From NCBI GenBank assembly GCA_003439945.1, contig QVRM01004853.1, forward strand, positions 51,676-115,675: a DNA stretch of 64,000 nt. The letters are read 5' to 3'. Source of the stretch: Dermanyssus gallinae (lineage: Eukaryota > Arthropoda > Arachnida > Mesostigmata > Dermanyssidae). The notes beneath the pieces are model-generated. The model saw only the letters and a list, made by a program, of their open reading frames with translations. It ran no database searches and was not told the origin of the DNA. The position numbers and the translations under genes were made by a program. Positions 22,528 through 34,867 of the stretch are shown here, piece by piece (position 1 is the stretch's first letter; the number at the start of each line of letters is the position of its first letter).

Positions 22528-22563
<36 letters not shown>
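22519..22563. repeat. (AT)n microsatellite
   Basis: TA run with an early GTATGTA interruption, ending the R1 ORF1 relic; a run of eleven G follows at about 22596. Confidence 0.95.
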
Positions 22564-22565
<2 letters not shown>

Positions 22566-22599
22566 TATATAAAAGCACTTTTATTAGCAGATTAGGGGG

Positions 22600-22845
22600 G
22601 GGGGGGCAGTTGAAACTCACCATAGTGCTATCACAGTAATGTGTTACAATCTTGTGCAATATATGCCGGAATTTATTATGTTACAAATAAACTACTATAC
22701 ATCCGTTGGGACCTAATCACCTCTAGATATCTTGGAGCATGTTAGTTATTCGGCAGCTTCTATTGTCGAAATTCAGCAATGAACAATCCTTGCTGTTGAA
22801 GTTTATATTATGCGCGAGCCTAGGGTGAGGGACATATTTCTTCGT

Positions 22846-22880
<35 letters not shown>

Positions 22881-23118
22881 ACACGCGCACACAAAGATAG
22901 TCCGCTTCAGCGAGCAGGTGAGGCTTAACCACGGAGATTCATAGCACCGTCATGAACTGGCCTTCGTCGCGACAAACCTCCTATTTCTATAACGGTCAGC
23001 TGGATCAGATGTAATATGCGATACTCTATCCCTGCTCGTTGAAGAGCTTCGGGAGTTCCCGGATGCATCTTAGCTCTACCCTGTTCGTATGGTCAAATCG
23101 TATCAGGTAAATTCCATA

Positions 23119-23161
<43 letters not shown>

Positions 23162-23479
23162 CCGAAAATGCCTTGGACTTAGACATCTAAGCCTTGAGCA
23201 CGTTGGATGCACCAGATACCCCGCGCAAGTGTTTCCACCCTGTTTTAACGAACCTATGTTCGTCCCTTGTGATACTCTGGCTGGCGATTTTCTTTGCTAC
23301 GTCAGTTTACGCCAGAGTCTTAACTTATCTACATTCACAGAGCGCACACCTGTTAGACGAAGTGATTAACAGTAAGCATACAGCACTGTCGCTAGAGAAT
23401 TCCCCATGATGCTCATATTGCTGCCGTGCTGTGACGGAGATCACCAAACAGGACAGCACTCTGTAGATTCGGCGGGCCC

Positions 23480-23515
<36 letters not shown>

Positions 23516-23760
23516 ACAAATGACACGTAAGGCAGGAAATGATTTTTAATGACAGTCAAGCGACTAATAGAGAACGTCGCTTGAGCATTTACAATACAAT
23601 CGTATAATTGACAAAACCTAATAGCCGCTATTACCTAACCGCCGTTGATTATCACGGTACGTGTATGTAAGTTAACGGTTTTTAAGTATGTAAGGGTATC
23701 TACTGCAACATAGAATGTTTTTCAGCCAAGACGTGTGGCGTGTCGGAACCCTCGCTAAGT
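22600..23760. other. no recognisable gene; three (AT)n tracts
   Basis: TA tracts lie at 22850-22877, 23119-23158 and 23481-23512. A 71-codon frame at 23194-23409 has one hydrophobic segment (LVILWLAIFFATSVYA) but no domain I recognise and no splice support. Confidence 0.5.
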
Positions 23761-24099
23761 TAGTTCATAGGCCAGTTTCCTATGGGGTAGGCTGAGTCTG
23801 CACTTGTTTAAGCGCCAATGCGAGCAGATTAAATGAAAAGCAACCGAATAGGCGAGAAACGAAGAAGAACCGTGGGTCAAAAAACAGATGGATTCATGAT
23901 AAAGGTGAGCTCCATATAGAACCGGGGCGGAGAGGGATAGAGGGGAAGGCCAAAGAAGGATACGTATATATGAGAGACAGATACTTGTATGCGCGTTTGT
24001 GTATCCTATCTGTGTGCGTGTGTGCTGAAGCATAGGGTAAGAAAGCGCGGAGACGCTCTAGCCAGACGGGAACAGGGTGAAGATGTGCAAAGAGAGAAT

Positions 24100-24195
<96 letters not shown>

Positions 24196-26050
24196 TCTTA
24201 AGCCAAATTAAAGGAGGACGCGACAGAGCGGAAGAAGAGCGAAGAAAAGCCAGCCGCCGGTCTCCGTCTATCCATTGGCTGGTGGGATACGAGCTCAGTC
24301 GCAGAGGAGGAGGGGGTGGTGGTGGTGGTGGTGAGGTCTGTCCATCTCACTCGACTTGACACCCGGGCTACTATTACGACTTCGACTGCTGCTACTTCTA
24401 CTGCTTCTACTACTACTACTGCTACTACTGACGTTGTTCCTACTAGTCGCCCTACGGCTACTGGCCGTGCCGGTCGCTGTTACTTCTCTCACGCTCTGCC
24501 AACGCAGCCAGAAGCCCGTACAGCCTTCATGGGCGTAATGACTATGGCGGCGGTGGCGGCCGCGGCCGCGCCGGCGACGGACGAAGAGATGAGCATTCGT
24601 TCGGTGAAACTATGCCTAACCCCATTTTGCCTTCAGTTTCCTTTCCCGCTTTTTCTCCCTTCCCCTCTTCCTCCCCCTCTCTCTCTCCCGTTCGTCTGTA
24701 TATATCTATTTCGGTCTGCCTATTTGGCCATCTCCAGCTATGTATCTCGTATTTATCAAGAGGCAATAGTCCTCGATAACTGGAGCGCTGGCCTCAGTTC
24801 CCCTCCAGCAGCCCCAGTTAGTAGGGAGTCCGCCATGGGACCGCCGCTCGTCGCGGTGCAACCACGACTGATCGAAGGCCTTTAGTCGCACATATGGTCG
24901 TAGGCAGTAGGTATCGTCTCCATGGTCGTCTTCATAGACATCGAACGAGGTGACGATCCTTGCACAAGAAGAAGCCCGAGAGAGAGAGAAAGGCGTATTG
25001 CCACAGTCGCCGATGGCCTCTGCCGCCGATCCAGGTTCACGCGCTGCTTCGACGCGCATCCTACCGACGGAAAACCAAGGGCGTTTGCATCTCACCCAGC
25101 AGTGGAAAGATCGAGTCCGTCGTTTCGTGAGCGCAACGGTCCCGTTGTTGCGGGACGCTGCGGCCGGCTTATGTCTAGGATTTAATTAGATAGACAGACT
25201 GGAAGAACGAAGCCTAACGCCGAACGTACTTACGGTGGCTTCTTCGTTGCCGTGGTCCGACCTTTTGACCAGACAGATGGAAACGCGCTATTTCATTTTT
25301 AAGGTCAATTATAGGCTATACGCTGCTTGGCTGTGGTCTTTATCTCGTAAACTAGCTCCATATCTGCCCTCCTTCCCAGCCTAGCCTATGTCTCAAACGT
25401 AACTAGGATTAAGGAGTAATATTTGACTATTATGATACTAATGTAATAGCTAGCAACATAGCCAAATGAACAACCCGCCTGGCCCGTAACATCTGTAACG
25501 ACTAATTGCGTAAAGACACGCGCGTTCTCTAGAGCCACCGGATAGCGTGTGTCCGTGTCGATGGAAAGTATGCTCTATCTGCTATCACGGCCGCAGCCAT
25601 TCTTTAATGCTGATGAAACTGACGGGGTGGTGCGGTTGAATTTTTTTTGTACCGAGGGCTCAGTGCCGGAGCCGAAAGCGCGAAACGTTTGCTGAGGACC
25701 TGTAGGGGGGAAAATACCTGAAGACTTGTCACAGAATTCTCACTACGGTGCCCGATGCCGTGCTTATCGAATATCGAACCGCCAGTCTGTTTATCGAACA
25801 TCAATGCTCACTTGTTCGTTCATTATAATTCAGAATTACTGGAGAAAAGGTTTATGACTTTAGTAGGTACATCACGCCATAAATGATTATATGTTAGCGC
25901 AAAGTTTCTTTGTTATGCCACAGTGCGATAAAGGTGTCAAAGGTTCTCTTCATCTTTTTGGTATCAGACATAAGAGACTGATTTTTCATTCGTCAGCCAA
26001 GTAGGAGGTCTTCATAATGCAGTTAAATAAAGCAGCAGGCCAGATCAGCA
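23760..26050. other. no recognisable gene; GC-richer low-complexity block with a long (AT)n tract
   Basis: GC-richer, repeat-laden DNA at 24200-25200 gives long but compositional frames on both strands (24316-24885 plus, 24706-25095 minus), built from runs of one or two residues. Such blocks can hold a promoter or long 5' UTR, but nothing here fixes that. 25200-26050 shows nothing. Confidence 0.45.
24104..24191. repeat. long (AT)n microsatellite, about 88 bases
   Basis: Uninterrupted TA dinucleotides over more than 40 repeats, one of the three longest in the window. Confidence 0.95.
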
Positions 26051-26054
26051 GAAT

Positions 26055-26545
26055 TTTTTACTTGATTTCCTTTATGCCTGGCGTTTGTAGCAAATATATA
26101 TATCATTGATCTTCTTTGCGGAACTACGTAGGTGGGTTCCTTGAATGTGAAGACTGTGGGACGCAAACATGCTGATAAGTGCGTCTGTTCTAACGTTGTC
26201 CGGTTTATAGATGGAACAGATAAGATCCCCGCAAAGCACAGTTACTTTGTTTAGGTAAATTTTATCCAAGCAATACACTAGCTTTTCCAACAGATCGGGA
26301 ATGTCTTCCGAGAAGCTGGACTACACTGCAATTATATTTATGAAACTTACGCCAAGTACAACGCAGTTGTCCTCTGTGTATAATATTTTGAGACTACTGA
26401 ACTACTTATTACATAGTACAGCAACTTGCTCTCCGAAAACTTTGAGCCTGTTGCCCAAGACATTTTATCAGATACTAGCTAGAATTCACAGTTGGTTTCG
26501 TGGTCTAGGTCTCAGTGAGCACCAATATGTTGTACTGTGTAGCCA
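26055..26545 (-). pseudogene. apurinic-endonuclease domain fragment of a non-LTR retrotransposon
   Basis: On the minus strand the pieces are QYNILVLTET (the LTET motif), NCVVLGVSFINI, DLLEKLVYCLDKIYLNKVTV, LCGD, and SMFASHSLHIQGTHLRSSAK with KINDIYICYK. This is the order of an APE-type LINE endonuclease, including the CGDFN box (here CGDLI) and the TRxxSSxIDxI box. Three in-frame stops and frameshifts make it dead. No RT follows downstream on the minus strand. The element type cannot be set from this domain alone. Confidence 0.7.
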
Positions 26546-26559
26546 CAGTCGGAGGAAGG

Positions 26560-26566
26560 CAAGAGG

Positions 26567-26600
<34 letters not shown>

Positions 26601-29600
26601 CGCAAGAGAGGCTCCTTTACATCTACAGGCGACTTGGTGCTAATGGGAGCAAAGCAAATTCATTTTTGGTGGGATTGCCGTTTCGCTGAGACACAGAGGG
26701 TGCATCCGTGTCCTCACACACATCAGGCCAAGAGCGCAATGGCCGAGACAGACAAGCGACCGTAGCGCCGATGAGAACCGTCATCAATGCACTGACGTCA
26801 ACAAGCAGTGTTTCACGCTCGGCTTGATCTCGATCCCGCGACCATCTGATCCCTTCATTTGCTATCGTGCCTGGTGCTCTCCTGTCCTGGCCTGGTCTTT
26901 TGTGTAGTCTTCCGACTACTCGAGAAGGCGCGTCGTTTGCCTGTTGCCGGTGCTGTCGACATTTTCTTTGTGCTCCGTTCAGCTAAGCAAACCAGCCATC
27001 TGGGGCAGCCAACACTGTTCCCCTTTTTGTAGTGTCCTTCAATTTTCATTCCCTATCCCAAAGAGTAAATGCTTTCGCCATAAACTACACTAGTTCTATA
27101 GTATCACAAGTACATACACACACACAAAATCACTTGTCCTACATGACATACACACCGCCTGTACCAGATAATGTCCCGACGGCTGTGCTCGCCAGATATA
27201 AAACTTGTGTGCGGGACAAGAACATTGCATGCTAGCAGCATGCGCCGTCTCTGCTATGTCAGGCCAGTTGGGCCGTCGCATCTAGAGACATGGTATGTGT
27301 GTACAGTGGATATATATATATATACATGTTTGCGTGCGTGTCCATGTGTACGTATCCATTTATGTGGATATCTATCGTACGTGTGCACGCTTAGGTACTT
27401 GTCTATACTTGTGTTCGTCTGTGTATTTGTTTGTCGTCTGTCGTAATTCGTCGCCCACTCTTCACCGCAATGCTACATCGATACGAATGTCGCCACTTAG
27501 TGCATCTATCTCCTATGCCTCACCACCTCTAAAGCGGAACCTCCGTGGAGAAGGGACTTTTGTCCCCTCATATGCGAACACCCACACACATACACACACA
27601 CATCTGTAGCCTGTCACCAAACTTGACCCCGGCTATCTGGCTATCTAGGCCCTTAGCCGACGGGCTAAATATGTACTTACTGGCACCGAGAAAGCAATTT
27701 GATTCGCATCATACGCGCGCTGAAATCTCACCTTTCTCCCAACTCCCCTCTGACCCCCTACCCCATGGATGAAGCAAAAATGAATCCCTCGATGTCCGCC
27801 TACGGCTCGCGAGGTCGTCGACGCGACACCTTCGAGCCGCGACGAGCTGTCCGCGCCAAAATCGATATTCTTAAATAGACACGGCAATGGGAAGGAAGAA
27901 TCATACTTTGTTGCAAGAGCAACTGTAACACACACACACAAACACGCATCACCACCATCGCGTTGATGCCGAGCTTTCGCCAGAGGCGAACAGAGGGGCC
28001 CCTGTGTGGCCCCAACAAAAGCAATTTCAGTAAAAGAAAGAACAGATAGGGCTGGGCATACTAGCTCGATGATACTCCATATTTCTGCCTCTATGTCTCC
28101 CTGTCTTTTGATACGCGATGAAGCACGTGTGCGTTTAGGACTCCTAGCAACATGATGGGCTTGCAACAATGCGCATTACTGGCTGGCTGACTGGCCCCTT
28201 ACGATGCCATTTGTCTCGCCGTTGTTGTTGTTGTTGTTGTTGTTGCCGCCCCTTCTTTGGCAGGAACAGCATCAACAGGAACAACAGCAAGATTAGGCAT
28301 CTTTTGCCCCATCACCCACTCTAGAGCTTCAATTCGTGCACTATCGTTCCGTTCGGCTGAATGCGCCACACACCCTGACGGGAAGCCACTTGCGCAATCT
28401 CTATAATGACGATATCATAGGTCACCATCTATCCGTTGTCCGCAGCCTCTCTGCTCTCCGGCCCCGGTGTCCGCCCAACCGCGCACGATCCGGCCGGCGA
28501 ACCTCAAGCTGGCCAGAAGAAGAAGAAGACAGGGGGGGGGGGGAGGTGGAGTGTCGCGTCCACCGATGGCCGTATGAGACTTTGGACACAAAAACAACAT
28601 ACGGCCAGTCAGTTGAATAGCACGACGGCAAGTGTGTCATCCTATCGGCTCACATCTGGCCGCGGGAAGTGGGAATTACGCTCGGCCTACTTTTGGCTCC
28701 CGCCCGAAATGCGTGCTCTAACAACAAGACAGAAGTGATTCAGACAGACGGCACTATCACCGCAATTGGCAAATTAATTTATTTTTGTCTAGTCAGGCTT
28801 CGTGCGACAAATATTTTTATTAGTAACTAATTTCTTACAAATTCGTATATATATATATATATATATACAACTATTTTTTTACAAATTCGTATATATATAT
28901 ATATATATACAACTATTTTTCTTACAAATTCGTACATTATATCCTATCTAAACGAACTTCTGTGCACTTTCACGTGAAGCTTGCCTGGACGTATAGGTTG
29001 TTTGTTTCTATGTAAATCGCTTTAACATACAGAATTGCTGCGGTTGTTTCTATACGTTGTATCCCAACTATGTACAGCAAACAGATACATTTAAACGTTC
29101 TATGCGAATTCTAAATTTGTTAAGCTTTCATGCAGTTAATATGTTCTTAGTAGTGGTGTTTAACATGTAAAAGGCGTTTAAATTCCTTGGAGTCCAATAT
29201 TGTTGATAGTGGGATTACTCATCGTATAATCTTTCTCTCTTTCCTCGTGAAGTCGCTTCAGTCATTTGACAGTGTGTCATGCACGGTCACAAACTGATAC
29301 TCTGATTGGTCAATCGTGTTTACTTGTATAATGAGATATCGTTTTAGGCATATCTGGGGATTATGTAACTGGCTGGGTACTTCGGTTTATTCAGCTTAGA
29401 CAGCATAATCAGCTATCAACCAGATCATGCTCTTACACACAGCTTGGTCATTTTCTTGTCGCCCCACAGGGAGACAGAGAGTCGATCCTCCTCATTAATG
29501 CAGCAAACCCCGCCTACTAATAGTTAGTATCAATAAAGTATAATACTTTTATAATATTATTAATTTTATTATTGAAAAGAGAGATTGCGAAAGAGAGAGA

Positions 29601-29940
29601 GAGAGAGAGAGAGAAGAACTGAAGAGCCATCGCGCCCCGAGAAGCATTTATTAGAAGAGCAGACTTAATGAAGAATTGCCGTAAGTAGGGAAGCACGTCG
29701 AACCTGCATATCGGCAATGATAAGCTGGTGAACAATGTTCCAGGCAGTCCGTGTACATGGAGATAGTGGTGGTAGTGTCTCTGTGTGTATATGTGCATGA
29801 GTGCATGCGTATGTATATATGGGTATATGTGCGTCTGTCGGCATGCTTACAGGCGGTTTACCATGTTACTACTCACCAATAATGACATCAGGGTAGAGGC
29901 TCGTTTCAAAAACGACTAGAACTGCATATACCATAGGGCT
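26560..29940. other. no recognisable gene; low-complexity and GC-richer DNA
   Basis: Holds (AT)n at about 26566-26583 running into (GA)n, CA/TG-rich tracts at 27110-27130, 27300-27450 and 27580-27605, (GTT)n at 28219-28243, a G run at 28533-28543, a small AT-linked tandem repeat at 28834-28935, and (GA)n at 29593-29614. Frames up to 174 codons (27645-28169, minus) have no recognisable domain and overlap frames on the other strand. Confidence 0.45.
28834..28935. repeat. 2.3-copy tandem repeat with embedded (AT)n
   Basis: The unit TTACAAATTCGTA + (TA)n + CAACTATTTTT occurs twice in full (28834-28877 and 28880-28919), and its first 15 bases start a third time at 28921. Confidence 0.85.
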
Positions 29941-29949
29941 GCTAATGTA

Positions 29950-31910
29950 TTGTAAATAGGTACATAATCAGTAAAAATTCTATTCAGATGGTATTCCTTG
30001 CTTGTGGCAAGGATCATTACAAAGATATTTTGTACGGGTAAGCTTCCCGGGAGCTGGAAGGCCGCCGAGCTTGTACTGCTGCCCAAGGGCAACGGGTCAT
30101 ACTGCCCAACCTGACAGTTGAGCACTTATGGAGAATCGACTAAGGACCTTTGCCGAAAAGCACGGATTGTTATCAGCAATGCAGTTTGGGTTCCGAAAGC
30201 ATAGGTCTGTTCTGTCGACCATCCATAAACTGTGGCGCAGGCCGAACTTATTAAGGAGTTGACCCGGGAGACCAGGTGTTTGTTCCTGGTTGTGCTGCTG
30301 GATGCAAAAAATGCTTTTAACAGAATCTTATAGAAAGTGGATCTGGAGACGCTCCAGCAGAAGAATGTCCCACCGTATCTGGTGCGCTTGGTTTCCTAAT
30401 ACCTGAAGAATAGGACGGTTGAGAACGAACGCACCAAGGTGAAGATGACTATCAGAGTGCCGTAGGGTTCAATTATTGGACCACTTCTCTAGATTCTAGC
30501 ATACGACGACGCCTTAAACATCCAGCCTCTTCCGCCGAAAATAGAATAACTCACCTACGAGTATGACCTTGCTGTGTCCGTCAGAGCCACGACCAAGATA
30601 GAGCTGAAGACATACGTCAATATTGCGCCGGCGGATATCAATAGATGGATGAGAGGCGCCGGCCTGACACTCGCCCCTAAGAAGAGTGAGACGATTCTAC
30701 TCATTAAGAAAAAAATGCGGCTTTTCAAGGCTTACGCTCTTCGGCGAAAATATTGTGCTAAAGGATACGGCAAGACATGTGGGTATACATCTAGACCGGC
30801 GGCTGCGGGAAACCCCTCATTCAAGATAGCGGCCGCGAAGACGCAAAAAGCGGCTAATGACATTGCCCGTCTGTTGCTCAACACGCACTGCTCCAGATAT
30901 AGCCAACGGAGACTACTGATGTCCGTGTCCGAGCCCATCGCCAGTTTGGATGTCGCGTACAATGGACACAGACGCTACGATGAGGCTCTTGAGGAAGGTT
31001 CAGCGGGTCAGCGCCCTTCGTATCATTCGGGGTATCGCACTATCAGTATGGCGGCCTTGCTCGTGCTGGTAGAGACAGCGCCCTGGGACCTAAAGGCAGC
31101 CGAAAGTTGGCGCCCTTGGAATGACTCAGCTAAGAAATTCACGAAGAACGCGAGGTAACACTAGATCAGTGGCAGAAGGAGCGTGACAGTGCCTCGGACG
31201 GACAGCCAGGAGCGCCTGCAAGGAACCTTATTCCGCACAATCTGCCGATAGATGAATCGTCCCGGGGGGGGGGGGGGGGTCATCTTACTTACTACCTGAC
31301 CCAGGTTTCCACGGATAATGGCGGTTTTCAGAGTGTATCTTAACCGGACTAGAAAGATTGACTCACCTCAATGCCTATACTGCGACGAGATGGACTCTCC
31401 GGAACGTACGGTCCTGAGATGCGCCGCATGGGCCGAGGCCAGACGAGACATGTCCAGAAAGTGGACTCTCGGAGAGCTAGTCACACACATACTCACGTCG
31501 GTCATAAACTGGGACGCGGCTGCAAAGCCTATTCAACGTATTATAAAGGCAAGGGAAAACGCCGAAAGAAAAATAATGTTAGAGAGCAAAAAAGTCGCTT
31601 ACTACACGCGACTCGACAAGCAGGACATAACGATGTAAAGCTTCCTAGGTTTCCCCGCGGCCTGCGCATATTGACCGTTCTGTGGCAAGAATCCAGCAGG
31701 ACCCGGAGGGTCTTCTTAAGGGCATACATATATGTAGGCACTGTCGTGCATATTTCTAGGGTTTTAGTAGGTATTGCCTCTAGCCTACGGTTCGGCTCTT
31801 GCCAAGCGACAAGACTTGCTGGTGAGACCGGCTGTTTGGTGGCTGAATCCCCCACACTGTCTGAGCGTGAGCATGCTACGTGGTCAGCAAATCCCTGTAC
31901 GCTTTTATTA
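29950..31910 (+). pseudogene. R1-type LINE ORF2 relic with 3' UTR
   Basis: Broken frames give: LPGSWKAAELVLLPKGNGS (RT domain 2, about 30040); MQFGFRKHRSVLSTIHKLW; VVLLDAKNAFNRI (motif A, about 30285); SIIGPLL after a lost QG; LTYEYDLAVSV (YADD mutated to YEYD, 30550); NRWMRGAGLTLAPKKSETIL; SGYRTISMAALLVLVETAPW; and near 31375 the C-terminal knuckle CLYCDEMDSPERTVLRCAAW, where the expected His is Arg. The order is that of R1-type ORF2 after the endonuclease. The frame 31318-31638 ends the protein, and 31640-31910 is its 3' UTR, of which 31793-31875 is shared with the copy at 56440. A run of about 17 G lies at 31264. Confidence 0.85.
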
Positions 31911-32236
31911 AGTCGGCACGTAAATATATTTTAAGCCGAAACCCTCTAAACAAAAATAAGCCACATACCCGCCGCTGCGAATGCTGTTGCAGTTTCGCTT
32001 GCAACTGCTGCGAATTCTACATTGGCGATTTCATGATGCAACAGCATTAAGTCGCTTCACGACCGGCGTCTTCTTCATCTAACGCGCTAACAGAGCGCCA
32101 GCGTGATGATTTGTCGATGGTGGCCGATAATGAAGTGAAATAAATGAACGACAATCTATTCAACGCTGCAACACGAGCGAGGACAAAGGCAAGAGATGTG
32201 CTGCTGGTGTGCTCTTGCTTGCCAGGTCTGCCAATA

Positions 32237-32269
<33 letters not shown>

Positions 32270-34830
32270 CCCGTCTCTCTCTATCTCTCTCTCTCTCTCC
32301 CCCATCAAGATGATGGTATGTGTGCTGCTTACGAGTTTTACGAGTTGCTCTGCTATGCAGCACCAAATCTGCATGGGGGCTAGACTTGATGTCTGACGAG
32401 GTCGTGTCTTCCCTACACACACACACACAGTGGCAGGCGACCGTGGCTTTGATAGTAATGGTGGTGTCCATGGGGATAACATTCGTTCAGAGTGGTATAT
32501 GGTAGGTATAGGGTGATGTAGGAGAAAGAGCCGGGTGGTGAAAGATTCGCACGCCATCAACGCGGCTTTCAACGCGGCAGTCGGTCGATGAGCGCCGCTC
32601 CGTGCCCGTGTCAACGAGCGGCGCAGCTGATCTGATTGTGCACAGTTCCTTTTTAATTGCAAATCAAGTTACAATGAACAGTTGACGTTTTCTCACGTTG
32701 CACAAGGTGAACGCCTGAATGAACGTCGTAACAGCTTTGCTCTAGAACTGGAATCTTCCTAGTTCTCGAACTAAAATAAATATGGCACTAAAACTATGCA
32801 CTTTGTTGATTAGACTGAGAGACGTTTGATCATTTGCTGAATGGATATTCAGTATATTTCCGATTTAGAACGTTTGCCGAACCCGAAGGCTATGCCGAAA
32901 CTCACTCGCGAGTTGGTTGCGCGTTGGCTTGATAAAAATCTGACCCTCTACTTCGTTGATGATTTGCGGATACACCTGAGCCATCGACGCTCTTTGTTCT
33001 CGCTGGACGTGTTGCTAACGAAGAGCACGTGTCTGAACACGGCGGCCGTTCGACTCTTTTGAAAAAGTTCAAAGTAAACGGTGCTTCAGGCGGTCTGTGG
33101 GCGGTGTCTGAATCCAGCCTATGCCAGTGAAGTTTGCAAATCTTCAAACACATTTTCCTAGCGGGATACTACATATACTACCCGAGATCACCCCGTTGAT
33201 TACCCCGCCCCCTTTCGTAAAGAAATGAACATAAATCTATAAAAGCACAAGAAACTACGTTTTGGCATCTATACATTATGCCTTGTGTCGGGATTAAACC
33301 TGCAACATCAGAGTTGCAGGTCCTTTCCATGACATCGTCCGCCGACTGCTATATATATATATATATATATATATATGTTATCAATCTGCAGGCACATGCA
33401 CTTTTTATTGTATGTACAAAGCAAAATCAAGCAAGCCTTAGCAGTAATACCGAATGCAAAACATAGCGTACACATAATAATATTAATCTTAAATATAGTA
33501 TAGAGCGCGACACTCAAAACCAACGAGGTTCAGTGAATAGCACAACGGAGCAGTGCCTAGATTCGCGCCAGTGCTTGACCGGGACCTGTTTTTAAATCTA
33601 GACTTGCATACATGGACGCGGAAAAAGTATAATTAATAATGCGGCGCAGCGTACATTAACTCAAGATAATACGGATATCTAATGAAAAACATGACAATAT
33701 TGTAGACGGGCGTTTACTATTTAGTCGTAAACAAAGCAATTTGTACACCGCGTAGACCATTTTTTAAGGTTTATCATAAGCCGGGGAAAGTGGGTTCTAG
33801 GCATAATCGACCGCACTTGATTAAATTGTTGGCTGGTGAACCACTGCTATATGCCATTTTTATTTCATTCTTACCTTTTTAGTTCTTGTAAGCATGCTCA
33901 TACAGGGCGTACGGGCTTTCTCTAGCAGAGATGCGAGGCTTAACCCGGTTTACAATCATAGAAAAAAGTAACCACTACTCTACGAGTAGGATCCGATTCT
34001 ACACATTCCAACACCTAGGCTCTCTAAAACCGAGTGTAAATCGTCCAAACCACCACTGCTACCACTTATTAGTCGTGAACAACAGAGCTGTTCCTGTATT
34101 TGTAGCGGTATGCATAGGAAATGACAGAAAAATGTTCCAAACGTACTTCAACTCAATAAAAGTTAACTAAAGCTACGTAGTAGAAGACAAAAATAGTGCA
34201 CATAGACCGTAATTTAGGCGTATAGCCTCTACTAGGAAGCTTTGCTGCCTGCCAGTTGTTTGCCTCTCAATCAGAACTTTACCAGCCGAAGCTTATAAGT
34301 CCTGTTTAATTAGTCCAGTTAGTGCCTGAGCATAGGTTAAGACTTTCATTGAAAATATTATTTAAAAAAATGTGTACCCAGTTTATCGGTAGAAAGTGTT
34401 TGATATCATACGCTGTTGACCTTTCATCCATGCTGTGAGTGCTAAACTAAAACTATAGCTGACGTTTACGAGGTCACTCGTATACAACACAATTTTAGAG
34501 ATTACTACAAGGCAGCGATCAGCTGATGTCCAGTGCACAGAGAGTTCTTATGAATAATGCGTTTTTGATTATTGAGTAACGGAACGCCCGTTTACATGCT
34601 CAGTAACAAGGCCGTGTCCTGTGTTTTCTGTTATTACCTTCATTGTATAACTACCCGGCAAATGCGTCTTATGTTATTTAAAGGCAGATGTCGTATTACA
34701 TCTTTTAAACATTTTAATTGTAATATTTTGCATACTGTTATAATGAAGGAACAGCATCCCAAGCATAGCTTGTACGAGTCTGGTATGCAAGCAAAGATAT
34801 ATTTTGGGCGCTGTTAGCGTTTACACAAAC
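31911..34830. other. no recognisable gene
   Basis: Holds a (CT)n/(TC)n tract at 32238-32302, (CA)n at 32417-32429, (AT)n at 33350-33376, and a weak minus-strand B-box-like GGTTTAATCCC near 33295. The frame at 32841-33062 opens with ATG and has protein-like codons but matches nothing I recognise. Nothing is seen in 33500-34830. Confidence 0.5.
32238..32302. repeat. (CT)n microsatellite
   Basis: Nearly pure CT dinucleotides over about 65 bases with a few interruptions. Confidence 0.9.
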
Positions 34831-34832
34831 GA

Positions 34833-34867
<35 letters not shown>

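Noticed and set aside
24316..24885. 189-codon frame rich in Thr, Ala and Pro
   Set aside because: It is built from trinucleotide and pyrimidine repeats, with equally long frames on the opposite strand; the composition explains it.
32841..33062. 73-codon frame starting MDIQYISDLERLPNPK
   Set aside because: Plausible protein composition but an opposite-strand frame of equal length, no known domain and no splice sites.
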